The notes: generated by a model not told the origin, from the sequence alone. A stretch of 64,000 nucleotides of DNA from Candidatus Brocadia pituitae (GCA_017347445.1 AP021856.1:2364613-2428612), one strand, 5' to 3'. Positions 17,256 to 27,317 are shown, counted from the first letter of the stretch. Made by a program: numbers and translations.

Positions 17256-19253
17256 CTATGAATGCCTCTGTGCCCAGCGGAGATGCAGGGTATCATGCTT
17301 ATAATGGTGCAAGACCTGTACTTTACGTTCAGGTAACCCGAGGAAGTTGCTGAAATAAAAGAGGACGACCAGAATGGTGTTCAATTTCAGGATAAAAAAT
17401 CCCTTCACGACCGTATGGGGGGCAAGGGGTGCAGCATAATGGACAAGGTGTTCCCAACCCAAAAAGCTGCCAAGCCCCGGCATACCGACAATGGTAAGGC
17501 CGAGGAGAAACAACAGGACGTTTGACAGGGGTGTACGATAGAGGTGTGCGGTAAAGCTCGTCTGTTTCTCGTTGTTATTCGCGGAAATATATGCCGAGTA
17601 GCAGGCGAGCCCCACAAAGACAACGGCAAGGGTAATCACAGACACACAAGACCACAGGTGTTTTGCATCCGCATTTTTTATCAGTTCTAACGCCTGGACA
17701 AGACCAGCCGACCAGGCGGAGCAGGCAAGGGTAACAAAGTACATAGCTATCCTGCGGATATTGTAGAAGGAGAGCACGCAGAAACCTACTGCAAGAACAA
17801 GTATTAACTCTTCGTTAACATTGAAATAATTCCAGTTGATAATAAATGACATGACGGTATTTCCATTGCCCTCGTTGGTATATTCAATATTGAAAAGCCT
17901 CCTATTGAGGACAAACATCACGACGCTAAAGACTACCCATACCACGGATATTGCAATGGTGAAGCGTCGTGCCGTTTTTTTGTCAAAACTTGTGTATTTC
18001 AGACCAAGGAACTGATCTATAAGGTCAAATGACCGTGACAAAAAACCGAACTCGTTGATCGTGAGCGAGTAAAGCCAATTTCTGAATCGTTCGGGAAGAA
18101 TGGATTCAAAGTGTTTCCCGGTACTTGTTTTCCTTGATCGTCGTGTCTCCATGGTGTGGTAGAGGTGGAACAACGATGGAGTACGCATGTACTCATAGGT
18201 ACGATATATTCCGTGTGATATCACATGAATGAGAGCAAGGGTGTAAAATCCCAGGAATATCTCGATATAGATAATGGCTAACTGTGTCGTGATGGCATAA
18301 GCAACGGTATTCTTGGCGTCGGAATGCTGACGGCTCATGTGGGTCGTGACAAAGGCAGAAAAAACACAAATGGCTATCGCAAGGGCAATGGCGTTGGCCG
18401 GATGCGAGATAGTCCATACTTCAGGCCAAAAGGTGGGAAGCGCCCATTCACGGGGCCACATGCGCAGGAGAAGTAAGATGGGCATATGAGTTGACAGTGA
18501 GCCGTAAAAAATCGCACTCGAAGGTGTAGGTCCCTCCATTGCCCGCGGTATCCAAATCCATGGAAAAATACCAGACTTAAAGAAGCATGCCACAATCAAT
18601 AAAAACATTGCCCACTCGCAGCCATGTTTCTGAATCAACGCCATGTCGTTGATATCCTCAATATGGAAATAAAGCAGTAACACCACCAGGGAAAAGAGGA
18701 AGATATCTCCGAAATCATAAATAAACATCACCCGCATGCCGTTTTTAAGCGGATTAGGACGATGCTCATAGAACGCGATAAGAAGCACTGATGAAAGGCC
18801 CAGAAGTTCCCAGCCCATGAACAAATAGGAGGTACTGGAACTGAGAACAAGAAGCCCCAGCGACAGCTGAAAGATAAAATAAAGGGAAAAGAACTTGTGA
18901 TAATAGGCATCGCGGTGCAGATAAAAGAGAGAAAACCGGCCAATGATGGTAACAATTATTGTCGTAAAGGCCAAGAACATAGCCGTATAGAGGTTCCAAT
19001 CCACAATAAAGGGCCAGCCAATCAGGCAGAATGACTCTATGCGAACCGTAGTTGTCTTGAATCCCAGGATGCACAAGGCGATCATGACGTGCACAACATC
19101 GCTCATGCCTCCCCATGTGACCAGTTTACGGACCATGTGTTCTTCAATTTCCCGCTTGCTGGAAAAAAACTGGACGTTGATTGCAAGCACCTTGAGGATG
19201 GGAAATAGTACAAAGTAATGCGCAAGATACGTGATAAGAGAGTACTCCATCAT
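17256..19253 (-). CDS. dabB: DabB-like proton-conducting membrane subunit (NuoL/MrpA family) of inorganic-carbon uptake complex
   Basis: 665 aa integral membrane protein of the proton-translocating antiporter family shared with complex I subunit NuoL. It has about 14-16 hydrophobic helices and keeps the family core: LFMGWELLGLSSVLLIAFYEHR with the conserved glutamate, FFKSGIFPWIWIPRAMEGPTPSSAIFYG with the helix-broken lysine region, and a later HVISHGIYR segment. Only 6 bases upstream on the same strand lies the DUF2309/DabA gene. In DAB systems the B subunit supplies proton motive force while DabA hydrates CO2. Other complex I genes are absent here, which supports the DAB assignment. It has an ATG pair at its start with AGGAG just upstream. 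Confidence 0.88.
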   Translation of the reverse strand: MMEYSLITYLAHYFVLFPILKVLAINVQFFSSKREIEEHMVRKLVTWGGMSDVVHVMIALCILGFKTTTVRIESFCLIGWPFIVDWNLYTAMFLAFTTIIVTIIGRFSLFYLHRDAYYHKFFSLYFIFQLSLGLLVLSSSTSYLFMGWELLGLSSVLLIAFYEHRPNPLKNGMRVMFIYDFGDIFLFSLVVLLLYFHIEDINDMALIQKHGCEWAMFLLIVACFFKSGIFPWIWIPRAMEGPTPSSAIFYGSLSTHMPILLLLRMWPREWALPTFWPEVWTISHPANAIALAIAICVFSAFVTTHMSRQHSDAKNTVAYAITTQLAIIYIEIFLGFYTLALIHVISHGIYRTYEYMRTPSLFHLYHTMETRRSRKTSTGKHFESILPERFRNWLYSLTINEFGFLSRSFDLIDQFLGLKYTSFDKKTARRFTIAISVVWVVFSVVMFVLNRRLFNIEYTNEGNGNTVMSFIINWNYFNVNEELILVLAVGFCVLSFYNIRRIAMYFVTLACSAWSAGLVQALELIKNADAKHLWSCVSVITLAVVFVGLACYSAYISANNNEKQTSFTAHLYRTPLSNVLLFLLGLTIVGMPGLGSFLGWEHLVHYAAPLAPHTVVKGFFILKLNTILVVLFYFSNFLGLPERKVQVLHHYKHDTLHLRWAQRHS

Positions 19254-19259
19254 ATGCTC

Positions 19260-21905
19260 CTACGTAATTTGTCCAAACAAAAGATGACCCTGTTCAAGGA
19301 AAAACCGCGGGTCGTTGCCCTTGTATTCCGGCACATCCGCCGTTTCTTTGAATGGTACAAAACGCCCATTCAACCCACCCTTCCACAAAAACAGCTTTTC
19401 CTGCTCCTGATCGTGAATCACGAGGGTAATCCAATTGTGTTTCACCAGACACTGAAAGTGTCCGGGTTGACCGGTATAACCAAAGGCCTCGCTAAGGATA
19501 GTTTCCATCGTTTTAACCTTGCAGCAGACGAGCAGAATCAATCGGGCAGGTTCGTGCAACTCGACCATCTGCCATGGCAAACCCAACTGCAGGTCGCTGT
19601 AATGCCCGTTCATTACCCCTACCAGTGATGTAACGTTGTGAGGTAGTTTGGTGCCGCAGCCGTAGTGCTCGTTGTCAATAAAGCTGAAATAGTATTCGAG
19701 ATTAATTCCCGCACAAACCGGACCAACTGCGCCAAGTATGCCTCTCAGGTATTTTCCTTCGGGGTCTACTTGATAATTATAGGAAGTCAAAAACGCACGT
19801 CTGTCAAAGAAAAGATTTCGCGTAAGATGCCTCGGACCTACGATAGCAATCGCATTAGTGCAGTGGCCGTATTCGGGACGCGGTTGAGTAATGTCCATCG
19901 AGCGTCCTTGCGCATAATCAGCAAATGACTTTTCCGACCTGTTCGCCTTAACCTCATCAAAGCGACGGCAACGCTCTTTCGCATCCAGCGCCGCAGCACG
20001 ACGAATCGTGTCAATATGCTTTTGCAGGAGCGGTTCAATGGTGTCGGGAAGGTCGAAAAAAAGCACCTCATCGCTGCAGGTGTTATGATACCCGCCAATG
20101 AACCTTGTGTAATCAGGAATAATTATGCCATTTTTAGCCAGCCCTGCACGCACTTCGGGTTCGTTGCAAATAGCTGCAAAAATGCGTGCATTAGGAGCGC
20201 CGCGCCCACCCGCGCAAGCCCCACAATCGTGGGCGGCTTCATGGGGGTTGTTCAGGCTGCTCGACCCGTGACCCAGAACGAATACATAAGGTGAAAAGTT
20301 GTCAGAAAACCCGGCACCCTTGAGTATACCTGTAGCACGGGCGATACGGCCTTGCAGGTCCCATCCTTTTTCATTTTCATGAGTTTCTTTCTTGTAGACC
20401 AGGCTGGTCTTTGGTTTATAAGTTGCCAGATACCGCCTCAGCTTGGAACTGTACTTTGGGGAAAGCACGTCCAGGATAAACGGCGGAAAATCCAAAATCC
20501 CGCTGAAAATCGTGTGTGCAAAGCCCCCCAAAAGGGTCTTGGATGCCTGCGTAATTGCCCACTGCGCCTCCCCGTAAAGTTGCAGCTTTTTTGGCATCGC
20601 ATCCTCAAGCTTCGCTGCTTTTTCGTTAATTTGTACCGACGGTGCCACTAACGGATGGGGGCACATCTTGCGGTAATGTTTATCCGGTACCGCCTTAAAT
20701 TTCATATCAAGACCGTAATGTCCGGCGGCTGCCAGGGTTTCTGCGCCAGCATCTATTCGCTCCAGGTGGCGGCGGAAAGATTCCTCTCGTTCATCTATGC
20801 AGCAAAAGACTTGATAATTCGGAAGCTTGTATTTTGGTTTTGACTCGATAGCTCCCTTACGGTATGTTGAAAGAAATTGATTGTAAAAGGTGTCTTCGTA
20901 GGAGCACTGCCATATCTCCAGGCGATTTTCGTCGGTAAGTTGGGTTATTTCCCTGGGAAAGGTATCGCTATTTTTAATGTCTAAGGCTTTTACGATAGAT
21001 GCGACAAAAGAGGGGTCGTACAATGGTATCGGTTTGTAAACCGGTATCCTCAGACTGATAAGCTCACATACGGATTCAATCGCCGCAAGCTCAACAACGA
21101 GAATTACTGGGACAACCTCGTAAAATGACGCCTTAATATCGTGATCAGGAATCCAATCAGGCACCTCTTCCAGTGATTTGACAGTGCCCACCCAACCCTT
21201 GTAACGATACAGGGTGTGGAACAGGTAGTCATCCAAATGTTCGTCAGGAATGGCCAGACGTTTCAGCAAAAGCCCGGTGGCTTCATCGTAGGAATATCGT
21301 TTTGCTTCGGAGACTATCCGGTTCAAAGTCCTGAGAAATTTCGGCCTGAGAAAACCGCTCTTTGAGTAAATTTCACAAAAGCAATGCCATAGCCCTTTCT
21401 CGCGATTCGGCATGGGCCAATAGGCAAGGCCAAAGTCGAAATAAGAGGGAAAAAAACGAAAGAGAACTGGTTCCATCAGCTCATCGATGTTTTGATTGTG
21501 TGTTAATTGAACAGCTTCTTTATAATATCCCGGTCGCTGGTACGCAGTGTTTTCTATAAACTGATGAATCCTCTCGTCAGGCGCCGGACGTGTATGAGGC
21601 TTTGCTGTCATGAGTTTAAACAGAATATCCGGTTGAATGGCGAGCTTATATCTTTTGATATATTCTTCGATATTCTTTTGAAGAACATCCGCCGTAATGC
21701 GCCCCCGTTCATACGCCAGGAGAAACTCCTCTTCGGACATAAAGGCATTGGCGCCATACAAACGCCCCGCCTGCTTAACACCTTCAAAAAAATCGTATGT
21801 CTCGAAGTGGTGGATGGTGTTGTGATGAACAAAGAAGGGAAGCGGGCCCTGATCAGGTATCAGGTGCTTAGCGTGTTCGATTGCATGATTAATCTTGTCA
21901 GACAT
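19260..21905 (-). CDS. dabA: DabA (DUF2309) zinc subunit of the DAB inorganic-carbon accumulation complex
   Basis: 881 aa cytoplasmic, membrane-associated protein related to beta-carbonic anhydrases. The predicted zinc site is intact: C369 and D371 in CCIDERE, H546 in VLGHGSSS and C561 in HDCGACAGG, matching the C-x-D...H-x14-C pattern known from Halothiobacillus DabA. The N-terminus carries the family motif FFVHHNTIHHFE. With DabB it should convert CO2 to bicarbonate in the cell, driven by the ion gradient, feeding CO2 fixation (the acetyl-CoA route in anammox bacteria). The two genes are 6 bases apart. The family call is firm; activity is inferred from the conserved ligands. Confidence 0.93.
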   Translation of the reverse strand: MSDKINHAIEHAKHLIPDQGPLPFFVHHNTIHHFETYDFFEGVKQAGRLYGANAFMSEEEFLLAYERGRITADVLQKNIEEYIKRYKLAIQPDILFKLMTAKPHTRPAPDERIHQFIENTAYQRPGYYKEAVQLTHNQNIDELMEPVLFRFFPSYFDFGLAYWPMPNREKGLWHCFCEIYSKSGFLRPKFLRTLNRIVSEAKRYSYDEATGLLLKRLAIPDEHLDDYLFHTLYRYKGWVGTVKSLEEVPDWIPDHDIKASFYEVVPVILVVELAAIESVCELISLRIPVYKPIPLYDPSFVASIVKALDIKNSDTFPREITQLTDENRLEIWQCSYEDTFYNQFLSTYRKGAIESKPKYKLPNYQVFCCIDEREESFRRHLERIDAGAETLAAAGHYGLDMKFKAVPDKHYRKMCPHPLVAPSVQINEKAAKLEDAMPKKLQLYGEAQWAITQASKTLLGGFAHTIFSGILDFPPFILDVLSPKYSSKLRRYLATYKPKTSLVYKKETHENEKGWDLQGRIARATGILKGAGFSDNFSPYVFVLGHGSSSLNNPHEAAHDCGACAGGRGAPNARIFAAICNEPEVRAGLAKNGIIIPDYTRFIGGYHNTCSDEVLFFDLPDTIEPLLQKHIDTIRRAAALDAKERCRRFDEVKANRSEKSFADYAQGRSMDITQPRPEYGHCTNAIAIVGPRHLTRNLFFDRRAFLTSYNYQVDPEGKYLRGILGAVGPVCAGINLEYYFSFIDNEHYGCGTKLPHNVTSLVGVMNGHYSDLQLGLPWQMVELHEPARLILLVCCKVKTMETILSEAFGYTGQPGHFQCLVKHNWITLVIHDQEQEKLFLWKGGLNGRFVPFKETADVPEYKGNDPRFFLEQGHLLFGQIT

Positions 21906-22673
21906 TATCCCTGCTGATGAGAAAAAAGGCCCGGATTCATGTAAGGAACTTCAAGCTGTTGAGAAGGGCGTAACGCACACCAGATACCGCAAGCTCTTCG
22001 CATGATGTTTACGGAAGGCAATTGCATCGGTGGAAAACAGCATATAATCCCGCTACTATTTATCATAATCCCCCGGCGGCATTATTTACGGCTGGCCGAG
22101 AGGGAGAAGTATCTATCTGCTGATCAATAATGTGCTAACTCTAAAACGGTAAATTATAAACATGAATAAATTTAAAATGCAAGAATTATTTAAAAACTTG
22201 TAATTGTTTTTTGTTTTTGCTATAGTAACAAACTTCGTTTGATGAACGGCAGTTAAAGCGATATTGTTGTTGCTGGAATCGCTAGGATTCCAGCATACTC
22301 TGGTGACTACAGTCTCACGAAGACAGCACGAACACAGATTCGTGGTCATTCGTACTGCCTCCGAAATTTGACTTTGTTTTTCTGCTGGCATGCTTAAGGG
22401 GTATCAGGTTTCTCCATCTCTCCATCTCACCGGTCTTTATGGGAGGAGGCCTGATCTTTATCCACATTCACGATGATCAGGTCGTATTGACCATCTTGGT
22501 TTCGCTGAGCAGTGTCATTGACGGCCTTTCCCTCATCCGGATGTACGCGCGTGTTTTTCTGACCACATTCAAATTACCAGAACAGGTAAAGTTGTAGCCC
22601 TGGGCAACCAGTTCTCTGATTGAAATCCTTTTTATTGTGTCATCTTCGTCCATCAATTTTGAGGTGAACACTC
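21906..22673. other. Intergenic region with one hairpin, no clear gene
   Basis: An inverted repeat with 10-base arms (TGCTGGAATC/GATTCCAGCA, loop GCTAG) lies at 22271-22295 without a T tract. A minus-strand open frame at 22477-22743 (88 codons) has no family resemblance and overlaps the better-supported plus-strand ORF at 22674. I see nothing else. Confidence 0.4.
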
Positions 22674-22868
22674 GTGTTTGAGCCAATAATATATTGTTCT
22701 TGCGGAAATCTAAAGGAATATGGCGGCAATTGGCAAATAACATCTCGTTCTTTTAAGGAGGCATTCATGCTGCTGATAGAGCGTGGGTCACTTCTTCCAA
22801 AAGAAACATGTCCTATCTGCAGATGCATAAATGCGGGAGAAATTTTGATATCTCTTAAAAATCTTTAA
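22674..22868 (+). CDS. Possible small zinc-binding protein
   Basis: 64-codon ORF starting at GTG with an excellent ribosome site (GAGGTG, 7 bases upstream). Four cysteines are arranged as CSC near the N-terminus (residues 8-10) and CPICRC near residue 46, plausible ligands for one zinc ion. I do not recognise the family. The evidence for reality is the ribosome site and cysteine pattern only; it stands alone and overlaps an antisense ORF. Confidence 0.35.
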   Translation: MFEPIIYCSCGNLKEYGGNWQITSRSFKEAFMLLIERGSLLPKETCPICRCINAGEILISLKNL

Positions 22869-22949
22869 TAAAGGTTGACGTTGCATGAATACCGCACATC
22901 CCTCTTTATGCTTAACAAAATGATTTTTGATTATTATTGAACTTCCCGT

Positions 22950-23996
22950 TCATTTGAAACAGTTCTGACAACGGATGCCGGAGCGGAGGAAATTGAGGGC
23001 ATAGCTGTTACTTTTGCAGGCGGGACACACCAGCGGCTCAAAACGTTTAAAGAGCGGGTTCCAGATAATATCGTACTCCATTGTTTGGATGGATAATGGA
23101 ATACTTACCTTCGAGACATAGCAGGGATAGTTCGTGACCAGCACTGACACCAAGGACATGCCTGCACCCATTCGGTAACGGAATTCTATATCACTCATGG
23201 CCGATTGCCGCTGTACAAGCATGGCTTTTTGCTTTGCCTGGATGTTTGTCACCGCCTCACGGTCTTCAGCCTTCTTTTCCAGCGCTTCTTCCATTTCTGC
23301 ATTCAGGGTGTCGTAGTACTTTTTCATGCGCCCAGCTTCCTTATTCTTTAAATCTGTTGCTTCCTGTTTTTTCCTGGCAATCAGACCCGTCAACTTTTGC
23401 TTTACACAGTCAAGGGCAGTCAGATAACATCCCTGAAAATCCTGAAGGTGGTAATCTGGCATGCCTTCCTCATACTGGGGAAGATGCGGATATTTGCCAA
23501 GATATTCCATGAAATTTTTGAGTATCTTTGATGTTCTGGCATCTATGGATACGGTGTATAAATGATCTTCAATGATATCCGTAGTCATTCGCACCTTAAA
23601 GGCAAACGTCCACACCTTGACGTTGTAAGGCTGAAAAGATGACATCTTTGGTTCTCTTTTCTTTACCCCTTCCTTCCCGTGTTCTGCAAAGGAGAAGGTT
23701 TTCATTGCCTCAGCCTGGATTATTTTTGTGACAACTTGAAATCCTGATAACCAGGTTGCACTTACGCAACCCCTTGACGTTACATCCTTAATAATGGCAT
23801 CGAAGAATATGCTGCCGGGCAGGAATAGCTCAATCCGGTGATTTTCCTTTGCAGCCTCAATTTCGAAGGTAACGGTTTTCATCGTTGGTTCAGAGCCGTA
23901 CAGGATGGTATACGTCCCCGCATCAACGAGTTCCGCTTCTCCTTCTTTCGCTTCTACATAATCAATAAGAAATTTTTCAAGAATTGCGGTACTCAT
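22950..23996 (-). CDS. Zinc-ribbon protein partnered with SNF2 helicase
   Basis: 348 aa, no named family recognised. A C-terminal zinc ribbon is clear: CPACKSN then CQNC, 19 residues apart. The middle (about residues 190-270) is a long charged coiled coil (KKQEATDLKNKEAGRMKKYYDTL region). The N-terminal half appears beta-rich (TYTILYGSEPTMKTVTFEIEA). The chosen ATG at 23996 lies inside the last codons of the SNF2 gene, a 20-base overlap that implies translational coupling; an in-frame start at 24050 would overlap further. The strict coupling suggests the product works with the helicase, perhaps as a nucleic-acid or RNA-polymerase-binding partner. This is inference. Confidence 0.7.
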   Translation of the reverse strand: MSTAILEKFLIDYVEAKEGEAELVDAGTYTILYGSEPTMKTVTFEIEAAKENHRIELFLPGSIFFDAIIKDVTSRGCVSATWLSGFQVVTKIIQAEAMKTFSFAEHGKEGVKKREPKMSSFQPYNVKVWTFAFKVRMTTDIIEDHLYTVSIDARTSKILKNFMEYLGKYPHLPQYEEGMPDYHLQDFQGCYLTALDCVKQKLTGLIARKKQEATDLKNKEAGRMKKYYDTLNAEMEEALEKKAEDREAVTNIQAKQKAMLVQRQSAMSDIEFRYRMGAGMSLVSVLVTNYPCYVSKVSIPLSIQTMEYDIIWNPLFKRFEPLVCPACKSNSYALNFLRSGIRCQNCFK

Positions 23997-25773
23997 CTTC
24001 GCCGTCCTCTGTACCTTTTGTCTCTGCAACTGCGGTATTAAACTGGTCACCGAATATCTTGTCTTCCGTATCCTTTAACGAGGAGTATTTTTGTTTTGCA
24101 GCCAGCAGGTCTTCCCCCAGTTGATTAATTTGGCTCTCGAATTGCTTTGTATCAGGGGATTTTGTCCAGGCATCCATAATAAGGGCATCAAAATCCGTCT
24201 CTTCGTCCAGCCTTCCCAGGATAACGTCGATTTCTCCAATGACGAGTTCAAACATATTTATCTTGGCATCGAGCAGGTACAAGATGTAGTCTTCAATCGT
24301 ATCTTTTGCGGACAAGTTGGTAACGTGCACTTCCTTTTCCTGGCCAATCCTGGAAATCCTGCCGATCCGCTGCTCTATCTTCATGGGATTCCAGGGGAGA
24401 TCGAAGTTAACAATATGATTACAAAACTGGAGGTTTCTCCCTTCACTGCCCACATCCGTCGCAACCAGCACCTTTGAGGAATGCTGAAATTCCTTAATGG
24501 ACTTCTCTTTTTCATGCCGGGTGAGTCCGCCATGTAAGGGTGAATAGGGGATGCAGCATTTTTCCATGGCTGTCGTTATTGCAGCATGGGAAGCCCTGAA
24601 TTTGGTAAAAACAATCGCCTTATCGGGTGTTTTGTTGATGACATCAATCAACACCTTAACCTTTTCTGAAAAGGCAAGAAAATTGCACTGTCTGATAAGA
24701 TCAGAGATTGCAGCGCTGTCAGGAAGTTTATCTTTCAGGCTTTCCAGGGTAGAAACGGCGGCAGGCGGTATACTTCCAATCTCCTCCTGAAGGATGCGCA
24801 ATGCCATTTTGACCTGCTGGGGAGAACCCGCATACTGATTTCTCACGATGTTGGATACCGATTCATACAATTCCTTCTCGCTTTTACTCAACTGAATCCG
24901 TATCGTTTTGGCATATCGTTTCGTAAATTTAACGTCGCTCGTTGCACGCCGGTTGCGTATGATGAGTTCTCCGAGAAGAGACCTCAACTGTTCGTAGTTT
25001 TTCGGAGTCAGACGGTCACCCGCAGAAACGAAGTTTTTCTTGAAGGATTTTAAGGTACCCAATTCACCAGGATATACCAGGGTTACCAGATTAAACAACT
25101 CCTCCAGATTATTCTGCACCGGGGTGGCGGTGAGGAGAAAGATGTACTTCTTCTTGAGAGCATTCAGAAATTTCCAGCCAACGGTATTGGCATTCTTGAG
25201 GTGATGCGCCTCATCTACAATAATCAGGTCGAAGTTCTCCTGTTGAATCGCATCTGAGTGTGGCGACTTCTTGGCGGTGTGGATTGACGCAATAATACGG
25301 TCAAATTTCCCCCATGCCGCGCTTCCTTGTGATTTGAATTCCTTCTCGTCTGAGGTAATAAACTCAAGATTGCACTTGAAAAATGTCTCTTCCTTCCATT
25401 GTTGAACGAGTGAGGGTGGGACCAGGACAAGGACCCGATTGATCAGCCCTCTCGTAATCAGCTCGAGCATTGCAAGGGACGCCTCGATGGTCTTGCCGAG
25501 CCCTACCTCATCGCAGAGCATCCCCCTGCCCCTGAACCTGCCCAGCAGTTTTTTTACCGAATTTATCTGGTGTTCAAAGGGAATAACTCCCCGCGAAAGG
25601 TTGAGGGAGAGCAGGGTATCAAATGCCGGAAGGAGCGATAATGTATGCGCATCGAGATTTAACCGGAAGAGTTGGTAAGTCTCATACGTATCGGCATGGT
25701 CAAGTTTCTTTACATCAATATCGCTGGAAAAAGAAACCGGTATGCCAGCGATCTGAAAGACTTCAACGCTCAT
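23977..25773 (-). CDS. SNF2-family DEAD/DEAH ATPase (helicase-like)
   Basis: 598 aa, a compact Swi2/Snf2 motor with both RecA lobes and little else. Lobe 1: DEVGLGKT (Walker A), LVLVPPSLVQQW (Ia), DEAHH (Walker B) and LLTATPVQN (III). Lobe 2: KAIVFTKFRASH (IV), VLVATDVGSEGRNLQ (V) and QRIGRISRIGQ (VI). The family translocates on double-stranded DNA and remodels protein-DNA complexes; the short bacterial forms include RapA-like RNA-polymerase recyclers and defence-associated helicases. The next gene overlaps it by 20 bases and encodes a zinc-ribbon protein. No restriction, methylase or nuclease gene adjoins, so a defence role is not supported here. Confidence 0.9.
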   Translation of the reverse strand: MSVEVFQIAGIPVSFSSDIDVKKLDHADTYETYQLFRLNLDAHTLSLLPAFDTLLSLNLSRGVIPFEHQINSVKKLLGRFRGRGMLCDEVGLGKTIEASLAMLELITRGLINRVLVLVPPSLVQQWKEETFFKCNLEFITSDEKEFKSQGSAAWGKFDRIIASIHTAKKSPHSDAIQQENFDLIIVDEAHHLKNANTVGWKFLNALKKKYIFLLTATPVQNNLEELFNLVTLVYPGELGTLKSFKKNFVSAGDRLTPKNYEQLRSLLGELIIRNRRATSDVKFTKRYAKTIRIQLSKSEKELYESVSNIVRNQYAGSPQQVKMALRILQEEIGSIPPAAVSTLESLKDKLPDSAAISDLIRQCNFLAFSEKVKVLIDVINKTPDKAIVFTKFRASHAAITTAMEKCCIPYSPLHGGLTRHEKEKSIKEFQHSSKVLVATDVGSEGRNLQFCNHIVNFDLPWNPMKIEQRIGRISRIGQEKEVHVTNLSAKDTIEDYILYLLDAKINMFELVIGEIDVILGRLDEETDFDALIMDAWTKSPDTKQFESQINQLGEDLLAAKQKYSSLKDTEDKIFGDQFNTAVAETKGTEDGEDEYRNS

Positions 25774-26198
25774 TCGCCTTGCAGGGAAATAAATTTCGAT
25801 TAATGATCAAACGGAAGGGTTCATTAATTTAACAGAATTTACAGGATAATCAGGATTGCATGAAAGTCAAGATAGAAAATACGGATATTTTTTGAAGTTC
25901 ATCAGGTTAGTGGATTAATAAGGAGAAGAAGTTCACATTAAAGTTTTATAATATTGTTAATGCCCCGCATAAGGAAAAAGCATTCTCAGATTAGCAAAAG
26001 AGTTGAAGCAGATGTATCAATAATATTTGACCCACAATTCTAGACCTAAAACAAGCGAGGTTTTAAAACCTCGCCTGCAACCGTAATTTTTGATCTATTT
26101 CTAGTACTATTTTGAAGCACTTTTTCTTGGCAAAGGCGTTTTTTTGCTCTCTCATCTGGAGAAATAATCCATTTATGTGGGAAACAACACTTTTGCAG
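25774..26198. other. Intergenic region with 20-bp perfect palindrome
   Basis: GCGAGGTTTTAAAACCTCGC at 26055-26074 is a perfect palindrome without spacer. No gene is seen. The left end of the IS1380-like element follows at 26199. Confidence 0.45.
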
Positions 26199-27317
26199 TT
26201 GAAATTCACGAAAAATCACAGACTCAGGACATACCTTCCCCTTATCTGCATCCCGTGTGCTTCGTCTCCTGCCTCTTGCAGACAGACCAGATTATTTTAA
26301 TCCTCAATTACGCACATTTAAGTCGTCGGATTCGTTCCCACGTCTCAAAAAAATCTTTCAGCCAATCATTGTATCCAAGCACACGATACACAATCTTTCT
26401 GCCTGTCCTGAGTATCTGACAGGGCAAGAATATCAGAGAGTTCAGGAACCGCCTGAACTCCATTTTCACTACCTGTGTTCCCCTCCCTTCGTTCGGCATC
26501 AAGAGCCCAAACCACGCCTTCAAATTCCACGCCAACGCAGCCATCACCATATATGCCCAGTTGCTTTCCAAATCCCTTACCGGCATCCTCATCGCATTTA
26601 CCCCATTCTTCAATTGCTCTATCACATTCTCCTGATTGCATCGTTCATTCGCCAATTCCACTACCTCTTGTGCCGTTACATCTCTCAGTGTTGTTATATA
26701 AAAAAAGTATCGAATATCGTCTATCAACGCCACTTTAAACTTCTCTTTCCTTCCTTCTTTCCACACCCGACTCCTCACCGTGTTTATGCTTTCCATGAGA
26801 TTCCCGATATCCTCCGGCGTAAACCGCCTCGTAAAATCACCCGCCGTTGTCGGATCCGGTATCCTTTGCGCTCCCACCGCATTCAGATACCCCTCATTAC
26901 TCCTGTTCAACTCTCTATCCTCCAATCTCACCCCACCAGCAAGGATATTGTACGCTATATTCAACACATGGTCTGATTCATGGTATGGCACATGTGCCTT
27001 CAGTAGCTTTACCTTTGCATTTATCTCCTCTACCAACCCACACCTCTGCACCATCTGATGGATCGCTCCTATACCCCCACAATTGACCGCCTGACTCTTC
27101 TCCGCCACCTCGTAATGGATGTTTCTCCCCTTCAACATCGGACTCTCTTGATCTTCCCACTGCTTCCTCTTCAGCCTCCCCTTGATTTCCTGTTTCCTTC
27201 TCTTCAGTATTCTGCTATACTGACGTTTTGATTTTTTGCTCATCTGAAATGCCCCTTTTTCTGGTTAGTAAGATTTTCACGTATCCTTATTTTAACCAGT
27301 AAATTCGGGCATTTCAA
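26199..27317 (-). mobile_element. IS1380-family element, internally deleted
   Basis: Candidate terminal inverted repeats are 26199-26212 (TTGAAATTCACGAA) and the complement of 27304-27317 (TTGAAATGCCCGAA), 12 of 14 identical. They bracket one transposase gene with about 107 and 74 bases outside it. The total of about 1.1 kb is some 0.5 kb shorter than usual for this family, in line with the shortened transposase. No target duplication was recognised. The right end also folds: GAAATGCCC (27246) pairs with GGGCATTTC (27307) and CTGGTTA (27261) with TAACCAG (27293). Confidence 0.6.
26308..27243 (-). pseudogene. IS1380-family transposase with in-frame loss of the catalytic core
   Basis: 311 aa. 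The N-terminus (EVAEKSQAVNCGGIGAIH, LNRSNEGYLNAVGAQRIPDPTTAGDFTRRF) and the C-terminus (ERCNQENVIEQLKNGVNAMR, NWAYMVMAALAWNLKAWF) are typical of IS1380 transposases, which are usually 430-500 aa. The join FKVALID-DIRYFFYITT connects the region just before the first catalytic aspartate directly to the segment after the second, so about 150 residues of the DDE core are missing without loss of frame. The product is predicted to be inactive. The last catalytic glutamate region (NQENVIEQLK) remains. Confidence 0.75.

Noticed and set aside
17256-19253. NADH dehydrogenase (complex I) subunit NuoL
   Set aside because: No other complex I genes adjoin and the neighbour is DUF2309; the pair is the DAB carbon-uptake system.
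22477-22743. 88-codon minus-strand ORF
   Set aside because: Overlaps the better-supported zinc-type ORF and shows no ribosome site or family.
22950-25773. Phage-defence system around the SNF2 helicase
   Set aside because: No nuclease, methylase or other defence gene is adjacent; the partner is an unassigned zinc-ribbon protein.
26257-26976. Plus-strand ORF of 239 codons opposite the IS1380 transposase
   Set aside because: Shadow of the transposase; its composition (His/Pro/Ser rich) is that of a reversed coding strand.
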